Source of the DNA: 66-474 sp036568625
GTDB lineage: Bacteria > Pseudomonadota > Gammaproteobacteria > Xanthomonadales > Rhodanobacteraceae
Assembly (NCBI GenBank): GCA_036568625.1
Contig: DATCSF010000159.1
Span: forward strand, 1 to 25,813
Reading direction: 5' to 3'
Length of the DNA stretch: 25,813 nt
The position numbers were made by a program, and so were the translations under genes. Under the pieces are notes generated by a model, which was given only the letters and a program-made list of their open reading frames with translations, was not told where the DNA came from and made no database searches. How positions within the stretch are numbered: the first letter of the stretch is position 1; the number at the start of each line of letters is the position of its first letter. Positions 16,213 to 24,795 of the stretch are shown in pieces.

Positions 16213-17928
16213 TTGCGCCGCAGCGTGCTGGCACTGTTCGTATTGGCGGTAGCGTTGATCGTGCTGCTGGCGGCGGCGGTGTTCACAACGGGACAGCGCT
16301 ATCGCAGCGACCAGCAGTGGACCTTGCACGCTTACCAGGTGCGCGAACGAATCCTGCGATTGGTCAATGACGCGCGCGACGCCGAGATGCAGGCACGCAG
16401 CTACGGCCTGACCGGCCGCGACGTGGCGTTCCAGCAATACTGGCATGCGATAGCGGCTGTCGAGCGCGGCACCGACGACATCGCCGGCATGATCGCGGAC
16501 AACCCGGACCAGGTTGCCGCTGTGAGGCAACTGCGCAGCGCGACCGCCGCCCGCCGCGAACAACTCGAGCAGATCATCAACGACTACCGTTCGCGCGGTC
16601 CCGCCATTGCCCAGGCGGACGTGATTGCATTGATTTCGCATTCAACGAATCCAATTCGCGACGTCGCCAACGGCATGTTCGACCGCGAGGCGACGGTGCT
16701 CAAATTCCGCGAATCAGCCAGCGATCGCCACCGCCGCAACGTCGCCGTAGCCGCTGCGCTGGCACTCAGCGGAAGCCTGGTACTGCTGATCGCAGCGTTT
16801 GCCAGCGTCGGCCTGGAGCAACGCCGCCGCTTCCGCAGCGAACGACAACTCGAGCAGAGCACAAAGGATCTGCAACAGGCGCTGCAGGATGCCAATCGGT
16901 CCAGCGAAACCCTGCGCCGCCTGTCCACGCTGGCGGAGTTGCTGCAAAACTGCCGCGATCTCGACGAAGCGATCAACGTGATCGAACGCGCCCTGCCACC
17001 GTTGCTGCCGGACATGTCCGGAGCACTGTCGCTGATCAACGCGTCGCGCAACATCGTCGAAGCGCGCATGCATTGGGGCGCCCGTGGCTCCGAACTCGGC
17101 GATGCGGTGTTCGCACCCGACGATTGCTGGGCGCTGCGCCGCAGCCAGCCGCACCCGGGCGCCGGCGACCATACCGCGCCGGTGTGCCCGCACCTCACGC
17201 AGGCCGGCATCACCGCCGACCACATGCTTTGCCTGCCGCTGAACTCGCAAGGCCAGATGCTGGGCGTGCTCAGCCTGTGCGACAGGCAGCCGTTCGCCCC
17301 GGAAATGCGCCGCGTTGCCGGCACCGCCGCCGACCAGTTGGCGCTGGCGCTGGCCAACCTGCAATTGCAGGCCAGCCTGCGCACCCAGTCGATCCGCGAT
17401 CCGCTGACCAACCTGTTCAACCGTCGCTACCTCGAAGCCTCGATGCCGCGTGAACTGCTGCGCGCGGAGCGACGCAAGGGCGGCCTGTCGGTGCTGATGT
17501 TCGATCTCGACCATTTCAAGCGCTACAACGACACCCAGGGACACGACGCGGGCGACGCGCTGCTGGGCGCGTTCGGCGCGCTGCTCGCGCAGTCGAGCCG
17601 CGGCGAAGACATGCCCTGCCGTTTCGGCGGCGAGGAATTCACGCTGGTGCTCACCGATGCCGACCACGCACAGGCACTGGCGCGCGCCGAGGCCATCCGC
17701 AAGGCCACCTCCGAACTGGTGGTGCATTACCGCGCGAGCACGTTGCCGCTGGCGACGGTGTCGATCGGTGTTTCGAGTTATCCAGACCACGGCAGCACGC
17801 CCGAGGTGCTGTTGCGGATGGCGGACCAAGCGCTGTACCGCGCCAAGCAATTGGGACGCAACAAGGTCGCCTCGGCCAACGATCTGGTTCACCCATCGCA
17901 CGCCAAGTCTGCCACGCCGCTGGCATGA
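16213..17928 (+). CDS. Membrane-bound diguanylate cyclase (CHASE3-GAF-GGDEF)
   Basis: From the TTG at 16213 this is a 571-residue inner-membrane sensor that makes c-di-GMP from two GTP. A first transmembrane helix (residues 5-24) and a second (about 177-200) flank a periplasmic CHASE3-like helical domain containing DARDAEMQARSYGLTG. A short coiled linker and a GAF domain (about 230-390) follow, with the DDCWALRR and CPHL blocks often seen before such cyclases. The GGDEF domain (about 400-560) has an intact active site GGEEF at residues 472-476. It also has an RGED inhibitory site (463-466) exactly five residues upstream, so product feedback inhibition is expected. The start is uncertain: the best ribosome-binding site (16154-16159) points to a start near 16165, which would add about 16 residues beginning with TQEDSFQNRLHRNTG. 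Confidence 0.93.
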   Translation: MRRSVLALFVLAVALIVLLAAAVFTTGQRYRSDQQWTLHAYQVRERILRLVNDARDAEMQARSYGLTGRDVAFQQYWHAIAAVERGTDDIAGMIADNPDQVAAVRQLRSATAARREQLEQIINDYRSRGPAIAQADVIALISHSTNPIRDVANGMFDREATVLKFRESASDRHRRNVAVAAALALSGSLVLLIAAFASVGLEQRRRFRSERQLEQSTKDLQQALQDANRSSETLRRLSTLAELLQNCRDLDEAINVIERALPPLLPDMSGALSLINASRNIVEARMHWGARGSELGDAVFAPDDCWALRRSQPHPGAGDHTAPVCPHLTQAGITADHMLCLPLNSQGQMLGVLSLCDRQPFAPEMRRVAGTAADQLALALANLQLQASLRTQSIRDPLTNLFNRRYLEASMPRELLRAERRKGGLSVLMFDLDHFKRYNDTQGHDAGDALLGAFGALLAQSSRGEDMPCRFGGEEFTLVLTDADHAQALARAEAIRKATSELVVHYRASTLPLATVSIGVSSYPDHGSTPEVLLRMADQALYRAKQLGRNKVASANDLVHPSHAKSATPLA

Positions 17929-18003
17929 CGCTTGGCCTAGGGAACTGGCCGTAAAATCCCGTCATACTTGAGGATTGATCCCCGCACCGGTTGAGAAGTC
18001 CCG

Positions 18004-19173
18004 ATGATGAATCTGCCGTGGCGCGGCGCAGGTGCAGTGTTGCTGGCGCTGGCGCTCGGCGCGTGCAGCGGCTCCGCCCCGCCCACACCGCCACCGCCCG
18101 AAGTTGAAGTGCTGACGGCGCAACCCGCTGATGTTCCCGTGGTCCGCAACTATCCCGGTCGCCTCGCGGCCACGCTCACCGCGCAGGTACGCGCGCGGGT
18201 GACCGGCATCGTGCTGCAGCGCGTGTACAAGGAAGGCACCGACGTCAAGGCCGGCGAGGTGTTGTTCAAGATCGACCCTGCGCCGCTTGAAGCGAACCTG
18301 CGCCAGGCGCAAAGCCAGCTCGCGCAGGCAGAAGCCACGGCGCGCAATGCGCAAGTGAAGGCCTCGCGCAGCAAGGCACTGGGCGCGAAAGGATTGCTGG
18401 CCAAGCAGGACGTCGACGACACCATGGCGGCCGCGGCCGAAGCCGAAGCCGGGGCAAAGGCCGCGAAGGCCAATGTCCAGAACGCGAAGATCAATCTCGG
18501 CTACGCCACCGTCACCGCACCCATCTCGGGCCGCGCAGGCCGCGCCAACGTCACCCAGGGCGCGCTGGTTTCGCCCACCGATACCAATCCACTGACCACG
18601 GTGCAGGTGATCGACCCCATTTACGCCAATTTCAGCGAACCGATGGCGGAAGTGGAACGCTTGCGCCAAGCGGAAAAGAACGGCGAACTGAAGCTGGTCG
18701 CCGCCGACAAGGCCGAGGTGCAGATCGTGCTGCCCGACGGCAGCGTGTACGCCCACGCCGGCACGCTCGATTTCACCGACCTTGCGGTGGACCCGCAAAC
18801 CGGCGCCGTCGATCTGCGTGCGCTGGTGCCGAATCCGGACCGCGCGCTGCTGCCCGGCATGTTCGTGAAAATCCGCCTGACGCTGGGCGTATTGCACGAT
18901 GCGTTCCTGCTGCCGCAGAGCACGATCCAGCGCGACAACGACGGTGCCTACGTGTACGCCGTCGGCGCGGGTGACAAGATCGTCGAGAAGCGGATCGACC
19001 TGGGCGACCAGCACGGTTCGGACTGGGTCGTGCTGGGTGGCATCGAGGCGGGCGCGCGCATAGTGGTGTCGGGCATCCAGAAGGCGAAAGCGGGCGAGAA
19101 GGTGAAGCCGGTGGCTTACGCATCGAAGACTGCCGGCAAGGCGAGCAGCAAAGCGGGTAATGGAGATGGATAG
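18004..19173 (+). CDS. RND efflux periplasmic adaptor lipoprotein (AcrA/MexA-like)
   Basis: This 389-residue membrane fusion protein links an RND pump to an outer-membrane channel. It starts with a lipoprotein signal ending in the lipobox LGAC (Cys21), followed by a Pro-rich tether. A lipoyl half-motif (RARVTGIVLQRVYKEGTDVK, about 60-80) comes next, then an Ala/Gln-rich helical hairpin (about 100-165) and the second lipoyl half (LGYATVTAPISGRAG). The beta-barrel and membrane-proximal domains include VDPQTGAVDLRALVPNPDRALLPGMFV in two adjoining strands. A Lys/Ala-rich tail ends the protein. ATG codons at 18004 and 18007 are both possible. The pump gene follows after 181 bases. Confidence 0.95.
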   Translation: MMNLPWRGAGAVLLALALGACSGSAPPTPPPPEVEVLTAQPADVPVVRNYPGRLAATLTAQVRARVTGIVLQRVYKEGTDVKAGEVLFKIDPAPLEANLRQAQSQLAQAEATARNAQVKASRSKALGAKGLLAKQDVDDTMAAAAEAEAGAKAAKANVQNAKINLGYATVTAPISGRAGRANVTQGALVSPTDTNPLTTVQVIDPIYANFSEPMAEVERLRQAEKNGELKLVAADKAEVQIVLPDGSVYAHAGTLDFTDLAVDPQTGAVDLRALVPNPDRALLPGMFVKIRLTLGVLHDAFLLPQSTIQRDNDGAYVYAVGAGDKIVEKRIDLGDQHGSDWVVLGGIEAGARIVVSGIQKAKAGEKVKPVAYASKTAGKASSKAGNGDG

Positions 19174-19354
19174 CAGGGGCGCACCAAACCGCGGTTGCGA
19201 CAACTCGGGAATGCGCGGAACGCGCTCCGGCCCCGTCTGGAACCTTCCCGATGCGCCCGGGAACCCGGTCTGCGCGCTCCCACCATCCGTCCCCCACCGC
19301 CGCGTTCATGCACGAACGTTGCCTGCCCTCCGCACGACATACGCGCCCTGACCC

Positions 19355-22300
19355 ATGCCGCAATTCTTCATCGATCGTCCGGTATTCGCGTGGGTGCTCG
19401 CGATCCTGATCACGCTGGGCGGCACCATCGCGATCCTGAACCTGCCGATCGAGGCGTACCCCACCATCGCACCGCCAAGCGTGCAGGTGCGCGCCAACTA
19501 TCCCGGCGCGAACGCGCAGGTGGTGCAGAGCACCGTGACGCAGGTGATCGAGCAGAACCTTTCCGGCATCGATCACCTGCTGTATTTCAGTTCGTCGTCG
19601 GACTCCACCGGCTCGTCCAGCATCAGCCTGTACTTCGAACCCGGCACCAACCTCGACACCGCCGCGGTGCAGACCCAGAACGCGGTGAACGCCGCCGAGC
19701 CGCGCTTGCCCGCGGCGGTGAACAACCTGGGCGTCAGGGTGCGGAAATCCAACAGCGGTTTCCTGATGGGCATTTCGCTGCAGGACAAAACCGGGCATCT
19801 CGACCCCACCGCGCTCAACAATGTGATCGCCGCGCAACTGATCGACCCGATCTCGCGCGTGGACGGGGTCGGCAGCGTCAACCAGTTCGGCGCGCCTTAC
19901 GCGATGCGCATCTGGCTGAACCCGCTGAAGCTGCAGGGCTACGGCCTCACTGCCACCGACGTGCTGGACGCCGTGCGCGCGCAGAACGTGATGTTCGCGG
20001 CCGGCTCAGTGGGCGCGGAACCTGCGGTGAACGGCCAGGGCATCACCGCCACCGTATCGGCCGAATCGAGTTTCACGACGCCCGAGCAGTTCCGGCACAT
20101 CATCCTGCGTACCGAATCCGACGGCAGCACCGTAACGTTGGGCGACGTCGCGCGCGTTGAACTCGGTTCCGACGGTTACGGCAACTTCTCGCGCTTGAAC
20201 GGCCAGCCGGTGGCGTCTTTCGGCATCTCGCTGCTGCCGGGCGCGAACGCGCTGTCGGTTGCGAATGCCGTGCAGGCGGAAATGCAGGAACTGGCCAAGA
20301 ACCTGCCACCCGGCGTCACCTGGAGCATTCCGTTCGAAAGCTACACCTTCGTCAAGGTATCGATCGACGAGGTGGTGAAGACGCTGGGCGAGGCGATCGT
20401 GCTGGTGTTCTTCGTGATGCTGCTGTTCCTGCAGAACCTGCGCGCCACACTGATCCCGACACTGGTGGTCCCGGTGGCGTTGACCGGCGCGTTCCTGGGC
20501 CTGTACGTGTTCGGATTCTCGATCAACGTCTTGAGCCTGTTCGGCCTCGTGCTCGCGATCGGCATCGTGGTGGACGACGCGATCGTGGTGGTGGAGAACG
20601 TCGAGCGCATCATGCGCGAGGAAGGCCTGTCGCCCAGGGAGGCTACGCGCAAGGGCATGACCCAGATCACCGGCGCGATCATCGCGGTGACCACCGTGCT
20701 GGCGTCGGTGTTCGTACCGGCCGCGCTGATGCCCGGCAGCGTGGGCGCGATCTACCGCCAGTTCTCGGTGACCATCGCGGTGTCGATGCTGCTGTCGGCG
20801 CTGATGGCGCTGACCTTCACGCCCGCGCTGTGCGCCAGCCTGCTGCGCCCCGAGCACCAACACGCCAATCGCTTGCTGCACGCGTTCAACAACGGTTACG
20901 AGAACATGGCGAGCCGCTACCTCTCGCGACTCGGCAAAGCCATGCGCCACACGCCGCGCTGGATGCTGGGTTACGCACTGGCGATCGTGGTGGCGGTGGT
21001 GTTGCTGTGGCACCTGCCGTCGAGCTTCGTGCCGCAGGAAGACCAGGGCGAAGTCGTGGCCACCATCCAGTTGCCGCCGGGCGCCACCGTCGAGCGCACC
21101 CGCGCGGTGATGCGGGAAATCGAGGGCATCGTCGAAAAAGATCCCGCGGTCGCCAACATCTTCACCATCGGCGGCTTCAGCTTCATCGGGCGCGGCGAGA
21201 ACGTCGGCATGGCGTTCATCCATTTGAAGGACTGGAGCGACCGCTCGCGCACCGCCGACGACATCATCACCGACTTCAACGCGAAGTTCGCGGAGATCCG
21301 CAACGCGCAGGTGTTCGCAATGAACCAGGCGGTGATCCGCGGACTCGGCCGCTTCGCGGGCTTCGATTTCGAACTCGAGGACCGCGGCGGCCTGGGTCAC
21401 CAGGCGCTGATCGACGCCAAGAACAAGCTGATCGCCGAGGCCGCCAAGGACAAGCGGCTCGCCAACGTCCACATCAACGGCATGGAAGACGCGCCGACTG
21501 TCGACATGCAGGTCGATCGCGTACAGGCGCAATCGATGGGCCTGTCGGTGACCGACGTGTACAACGCGATCCAGTTGATGCTGTCGCAGGTGTACGCCAA
21601 CGACTTCTACTACCAGGGCCGCGTGCTGCGCGTGGAGATGCAGGCCGACGCGCCGTTCCGCATGAGTCCGTCCGACATCGGCAGTTTCTACACGCGCTCG
21701 TCGAACGGCACGATGGTGCCATTGTCGAGCGTGGTGAGCACGAGCTGGTCCCTTGCCCCGCCCGAACTCGACCGCTACAACGGCGTCGGCTCCATCGCGC
21801 TGACCGGCACCGCGGCGCCGGGCTACAGCTCGGGCGACGCGATCGCCGCGATGCAGGAACTGGTCGCGAAATACCTGCCCTCGAGCTTCGGCTACGAATG
21901 GACGGGCCAATCGCTGCAGGAAATCCTGTCGGGGGCGCAGGCGCCCATGCTGTTCGCGCTGTCGATTTTCGTGGTGTTCCTGTGCCTCGCGGCGCTGTAC
22001 GAAAGCTGGTCGATCCCGGTCGCGGTGATGCTGGTGATCCCGCTGGGCGTCCTGGGTTCGGTCGCGCTCACCAGCATCCGCGGGCTGGAAAACGACGTGT
22101 ACTTCAAGATTGGCCTGATCGCGATCATCGGCCTGTCGGTGAAGAACGCGATCCTGATCGTGCAATTCGCCGTCGACCTCCAGAAACAAGGGATGGGCGT
22201 GATCGCCGCGACGCTTGAAGCCTGCCGCATCCGCCTGCGCCCGATCCTGATGACATCCATCGCCTTCATCCTGGGGGTGCTGCCGCTGGCGATCTCCTCC

Positions 22301-22483
22301 GGCGCTGGCGCCAACAGCCGGCACGCGATCGGCACCGGCGTGATCGGCGGCATGATTGGCGCCACCGTGCTGGGCGTGATGCTGGTGCCGGTGTTCTACG
22401 TGGTGGTGCGGCGGTTGCTGGGCGACAAGAGCGATGGCACCGAGTTTGAAGGCGACGGCGAGGAAATCCGTCCGTTCGATTGA
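19355..22483 (+). CDS. RND multidrug efflux pump, AcrB/HAE1 family
   Basis: This 1042-residue inner-membrane trimer subunit exports hydrophobic or amphiphilic compounds using proton flux. It begins with the typical MPQFFIDRPVFAWVLAI. The proton-relay residues are intact: Asp407 and Asp408 in VVDDAIVVVENVER, at the same numbering as E. coli AcrB, and Lys930 in LSVKNAILIVQFA. Twelve hydrophobic helices and two large periplasmic loops are visible, as expected for the HAE1 group. No Shine-Dalgarno is evident before the ATG. The adaptor gene is upstream; no TolC-like outer-membrane factor or TetR-type regulator adjoins it, so the complex probably uses a channel encoded elsewhere. Confidence 0.96.
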   Translation: MPQFFIDRPVFAWVLAILITLGGTIAILNLPIEAYPTIAPPSVQVRANYPGANAQVVQSTVTQVIEQNLSGIDHLLYFSSSSDSTGSSSISLYFEPGTNLDTAAVQTQNAVNAAEPRLPAAVNNLGVRVRKSNSGFLMGISLQDKTGHLDPTALNNVIAAQLIDPISRVDGVGSVNQFGAPYAMRIWLNPLKLQGYGLTATDVLDAVRAQNVMFAAGSVGAEPAVNGQGITATVSAESSFTTPEQFRHIILRTESDGSTVTLGDVARVELGSDGYGNFSRLNGQPVASFGISLLPGANALSVANAVQAEMQELAKNLPPGVTWSIPFESYTFVKVSIDEVVKTLGEAIVLVFFVMLLFLQNLRATLIPTLVVPVALTGAFLGLYVFGFSINVLSLFGLVLAIGIVVDDAIVVVENVERIMREEGLSPREATRKGMTQITGAIIAVTTVLASVFVPAALMPGSVGAIYRQFSVTIAVSMLLSALMALTFTPALCASLLRPEHQHANRLLHAFNNGYENMASRYLSRLGKAMRHTPRWMLGYALAIVVAVVLLWHLPSSFVPQEDQGEVVATIQLPPGATVERTRAVMREIEGIVEKDPAVANIFTIGGFSFIGRGENVGMAFIHLKDWSDRSRTADDIITDFNAKFAEIRNAQVFAMNQAVIRGLGRFAGFDFELEDRGGLGHQALIDAKNKLIAEAAKDKRLANVHINGMEDAPTVDMQVDRVQAQSMGLSVTDVYNAIQLMLSQVYANDFYYQGRVLRVEMQADAPFRMSPSDIGSFYTRSSNGTMVPLSSVVSTSWSLAPPELDRYNGVGSIALTGTAAPGYSSGDAIAAMQELVAKYLPSSFGYEWTGQSLQEILSGAQAPMLFALSIFVVFLCLAALYESWSIPVAVMLVIPLGVLGSVALTSIRGLENDVYFKIGLIAIIGLSVKNAILIVQFAVDLQKQGMGVIAATLEACRIRLRPILMTSIAFILGVLPLAISSGAGANSRHAIGTGVIGGMIGATVLGVMLVPVFYVVVRRLLGDKSDGTEFEGDGEEIRPFD

Positions 22484-22513
22484 TTGGCCGCCAGGCATCG
22501 TGGCCGGCGGGGC

Positions 22514-22591
22514 ATTGTAGGAACGGCCCACGGCGGCGACCGCCGCTACGGTCGATTGAAGCCAATGTCGCGCGTGGCGTGCTCCCACAAT
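22514..22591. repeat. REP-like palindromic element between convergent genes
   Basis: ATTGTAGGA (22514-22522) and TCCCACAAT (22583-22591) are imperfect inverted repeats. Inside lies a perfect hairpin CGGCGG-CGA-CCGCCG (22531-22545). The left part follows the widespread Pseudomonas/Xanthomonas pattern TGTAGGAGCGG...CCGCGACC. It sits between the stops of the convergent efflux pump and aldo/keto reductase genes, a usual place for such elements, and may serve both transcripts as a 3' structure. Confidence 0.65.
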
Positions 22592-22641
22592 CGTTGCAGG
22601 TTGAACTGGTGCGGTCTTTCCCCAGAGGCGAGCACATTTCA

Positions 22642-23517
22642 TCACCGCTTGCGCGTTTGCGGAATTTCGCTCAACGCATCGAACTCATCGTCGGACAGTT
22701 CGAAGCCCGCGGCCGCGACGTTCTCCTCGAGATGCGCAATCTTCGAAGTACCGGGAATCGGCAGCATCACCGGACTGCGTTTCAACAGCCACGCAATCGC
22801 GATCTGCGTCGGGGTGGCCTGATGGCGCCGCGCGATTTCCACGAGCGGTGAATCCTGCCCTGCCAGCGCGCCGCCCGACAGCGGGTACCACGGGATGAAT
22901 CCGATCCCGCGCGATTCGCAACAATCGAGGACGTCTTCGTACAAGCGATAGGTGGCGCTGTAGCGATTCTGCACCGTCGCGACCGGAAACACCTTTTCGG
23001 CCGCCTCGATTTCCCCGACCGTCACTTCGCTGAGGCCCGCGAACCGGATCAACCCCTCGTCCAGCATCGCCCTGATCGCGCCAAACTGCTCGTCACGCGG
23101 CACCTGCGGGTCGATCCGGTGGAGTTGCCACAGCGCGATCTGCTCCACGCCCAGCCAGCGCAGGCTCATGTGCACCTGCTGCCTCAGGTATTCCGGACGG
23201 CCCAGCGGAATCCATTCGCTCGGGCCTGGTCGCACCAGCCCGCCCTTGGTCGCGATCACGAGATCATCGGGATAAGGATGCAGCGCCTCGCGCAACATCG
23301 GTTCCGACACCGCAGGCCCGTATGAATCGGCGGTATCGATGAAATTGACGCCGAGTTTGAGCGCGCGCCGCAACATTGCAAGGCACGCCGCACGGCCGTC
23401 GGGTTCGCCCCAAATGCCAGGACCCGTGACCCGCATCGCGCCAAAGCCCAACCGGTGGATGGGGATTTCACCACCGAGGAGAAACGTGCCGGCGCGGCTG
23501 GCATCCGGAGTGGTCAT
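22642..23517 (-). CDS. Aldo/keto reductase (NADPH-dependent oxidoreductase)
   Basis: This 291-residue barrel enzyme reduces aldehydes or ketones with NAD(P)H. The catalytic tetrad is readable: Asp and Tyr in FIDTADSYG, Lys in VIATKGG and His in LWQLHRID. Cofactor-binding segments near the C-terminus include LPIPGTSKIAHLEENV. The pattern with PIHRLGFGAMRVTG at the start fits the bacterial AKR group that includes YdbC- and pyridoxal-reductase-like proteins; the substrate is unknown. I chose ATG at 23517 because GAGG (23526-23529) lies eight bases upstream. The longer frame to 23562 has no such site. It is a single gene downstream of the ribosomal operon's terminator. Confidence 0.93.
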   Translation of the reverse strand: MTTPDASRAGTFLLGGEIPIHRLGFGAMRVTGPGIWGEPDGRAACLAMLRRALKLGVNFIDTADSYGPAVSEPMLREALHPYPDDLVIATKGGLVRPGPSEWIPLGRPEYLRQQVHMSLRWLGVEQIALWQLHRIDPQVPRDEQFGAIRAMLDEGLIRFAGLSEVTVGEIEAAEKVFPVATVQNRYSATYRLYEDVLDCCESRGIGFIPWYPLSGGALAGQDSPLVEIARRHQATPTQIAIAWLLKRSPVMLPIPGTSKIAHLEENVAAAGFELSDDEFDALSEIPQTRKR

Positions 23518-23596
23518 CACACGCACCTCGCACAAGTCGGGTCTGTTCCACCATACGCGCACATGGCAGCTTTTTCATGTCGCGACTCAGCGCGCA

Positions 23597-23630
23597 AACA
23601 AAAGCCGCGCGGATCGCTCCGCGCGGCTTT
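23597..23630 (-). terminator. Strong intrinsic terminator of the rpsP-rimM-trmD-rplS operon
   Basis: A perfect 13-bp stem (AAAGCCGCGCGGA at 23601-23613, TCCGCGCGGCTTT at 23618-23630) closes a four-base loop. On the minus strand it is followed by TTTTGTTTG. It begins about 22 bases after the rplS stop codon. Confidence 0.9.
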
Positions 23631-23652
23631 GCGTAACCCGGTGTCGCGAGGA

Positions 23653-24033
23653 CTACTTGACGCGCGAAGCGTCCGGCTTGCTGTTGGCGGCCAGGTCTTC
23701 CTTGATGCGCGCAGCCTTGCCTTCGAGGCCCCGCAGGAAGTACAGCTTGGCGCCCCGCACCTTGCCCTTGCGCTTGACTTCGACCGAGTCGATCGCCGGG
23801 CTGTAGGCCTGGAACACGCGCTCCACGCCGGTGCCGTGCGATATCTTGCGCACGGTGAAGGCCGAATGCAGGCCGCGGTTGCGGCGCGCAATCACCACGC
23901 CCTCGAACGCCTGCACGCGCTCGCGGTTGCCTTCGGTCACCTTGACGTTGACGACCACGGTGTCGCCCGCGGCAAACGGCGGCAGTTCGCGGCCCATCTG
24001 CGCGGTTTCGAATTGTTCAATGATCTTGTTCAT
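23653..24033 (-). CDS. rplS: 50S ribosomal protein L19
   Basis: This 126-residue protein sits at the interface of the ribosomal subunits. The family features are all present: MNKIIEQFE start, GDTVVVNVKVTEGNRERVQAFEGVVIARRN and the SPAIDSVEVKRKGKVRGAKLYFLRGLEGKAARIKE tail in two adjoining blocks. The ATG at 24033 is upstream of the trmD stop codon, giving a 17-base overlap, and AAGGGT precedes it. This is the last gene of its operon, ended by the terminator at 23597-23630. Confidence 0.97.
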   Translation of the reverse strand: MNKIIEQFETAQMGRELPPFAAGDTVVVNVKVTEGNRERVQAFEGVVIARRNRGLHSAFTVRKISHGTGVERVFQAYSPAIDSVEVKRKGKVRGAKLYFLRGLEGKAARIKEDLAANSKPDASRVK

Positions 24034-24778
24034 GGGGTTGACCCTTGTGTTCCTGTTTGAATTCTTCCAGCAAGCGTTGGTCATCATCAACCAACGTCAA
24101 GTTTTCCAGCAGGTCCGGGCGGCGCAACCAAGTGCGCCCCAGCGACTGCTTGCGGCGCCAGCGAACGATCGCCGCGTGGTCGCCTGACAACAATACCGCC
24201 GGCACCTCGCCAAATTCATGGCTCACCGGCCGCGTATAGTGCGGGCAATCCAGCAGGCCGTCCGAAAACGAATCCTGCGCGGCGGATTGCGTATCGCCCA
24301 ACGCGCCTTCCTGCAACCTGCCGACCGCGTCGATCAGCACCGCGGCGGCCAGTTCACCACCCGACAGCACGTAATCGCCGATCGACAGTTCCTCGTCGAC
24401 CTCGTGTTCGACCAGGCGCTCGTCGATGCCTTCGTAGCGCCCGCACAACAAAATCATTCGCGGCAGTCCTGCCAGTTCCCGCACCATTTCCTGCGTGAGC
24501 CGCTTTCCCTGCGGACTCAGATGAATCACCGGCGCCGGACCCGTCGCCGCTTGCCGGGCCGCTGCCAGCGCCTTCCGCAGCGGCTCGATCAGCATCACCA
24601 TGCCGGGACCGCCGCCGCACACGCTGTCATCGACGCGGCGATAACCACCTTCGGCATAGTCGCGTGGATTCCACGCTTCCACTTCCAGCAACCTGCGTTC
24701 GACCGCCCGGCCAATCACCCCGAAGCTGCTGCACTGATGCACGAACCCGGGAAACAGCGTGACGATATCGATCCGCAC
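24017..24778 (-). CDS. trmD: tRNA (guanine-N1-)-methyltransferase
   Basis: This 253-residue SPOUT-class enzyme methylates G37 next to the anticodon in tRNAs reading CNN and some other codons, using S-adenosylmethionine, and prevents +1 frameshifts. Key segments are intact: MRIDIVTLFPGF, LLCGRYEGIDERL, the knot region SIGDYVLSGGELAA, and DCPHYTRP with RWRRKQSLGRTWLRRPDLL. One segment differs from the usual form: DDSVCGGGPGMVM replaces DDRPYGGG or DDRPFGGG. The 3' end overlaps rplS by 17 bases, suggesting translational coupling. rimM ends 17 bases upstream. Confidence 0.97.
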   Translation of the reverse strand: MRIDIVTLFPGFVHQCSSFGVIGRAVERRLLEVEAWNPRDYAEGGYRRVDDSVCGGGPGMVMLIEPLRKALAAARQAATGPAPVIHLSPQGKRLTQEMVRELAGLPRMILLCGRYEGIDERLVEHEVDEELSIGDYVLSGGELAAAVLIDAVGRLQEGALGDTQSAAQDSFSDGLLDCPHYTRPVSHEFGEVPAVLLSGDHAAIVRWRRKQSLGRTWLRRPDLLENLTLVDDDQRLLEEFKQEHKGQPHEQDH

Positions 24779-24795
24779 GGTCTCAATCGTCCAGG

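Noticed and set aside
19160..19351. Small 63-codon frame in the gap between adaptor and pump genes
   Set aside because: It overlaps the adaptor's 3' end and has a random-looking composition and no homology that I recognise.
20006..22645. Long minus-strand open frame opposite the RND pump
   Set aside because: His/Arg/Gln-rich shadow of a conserved pump gene.
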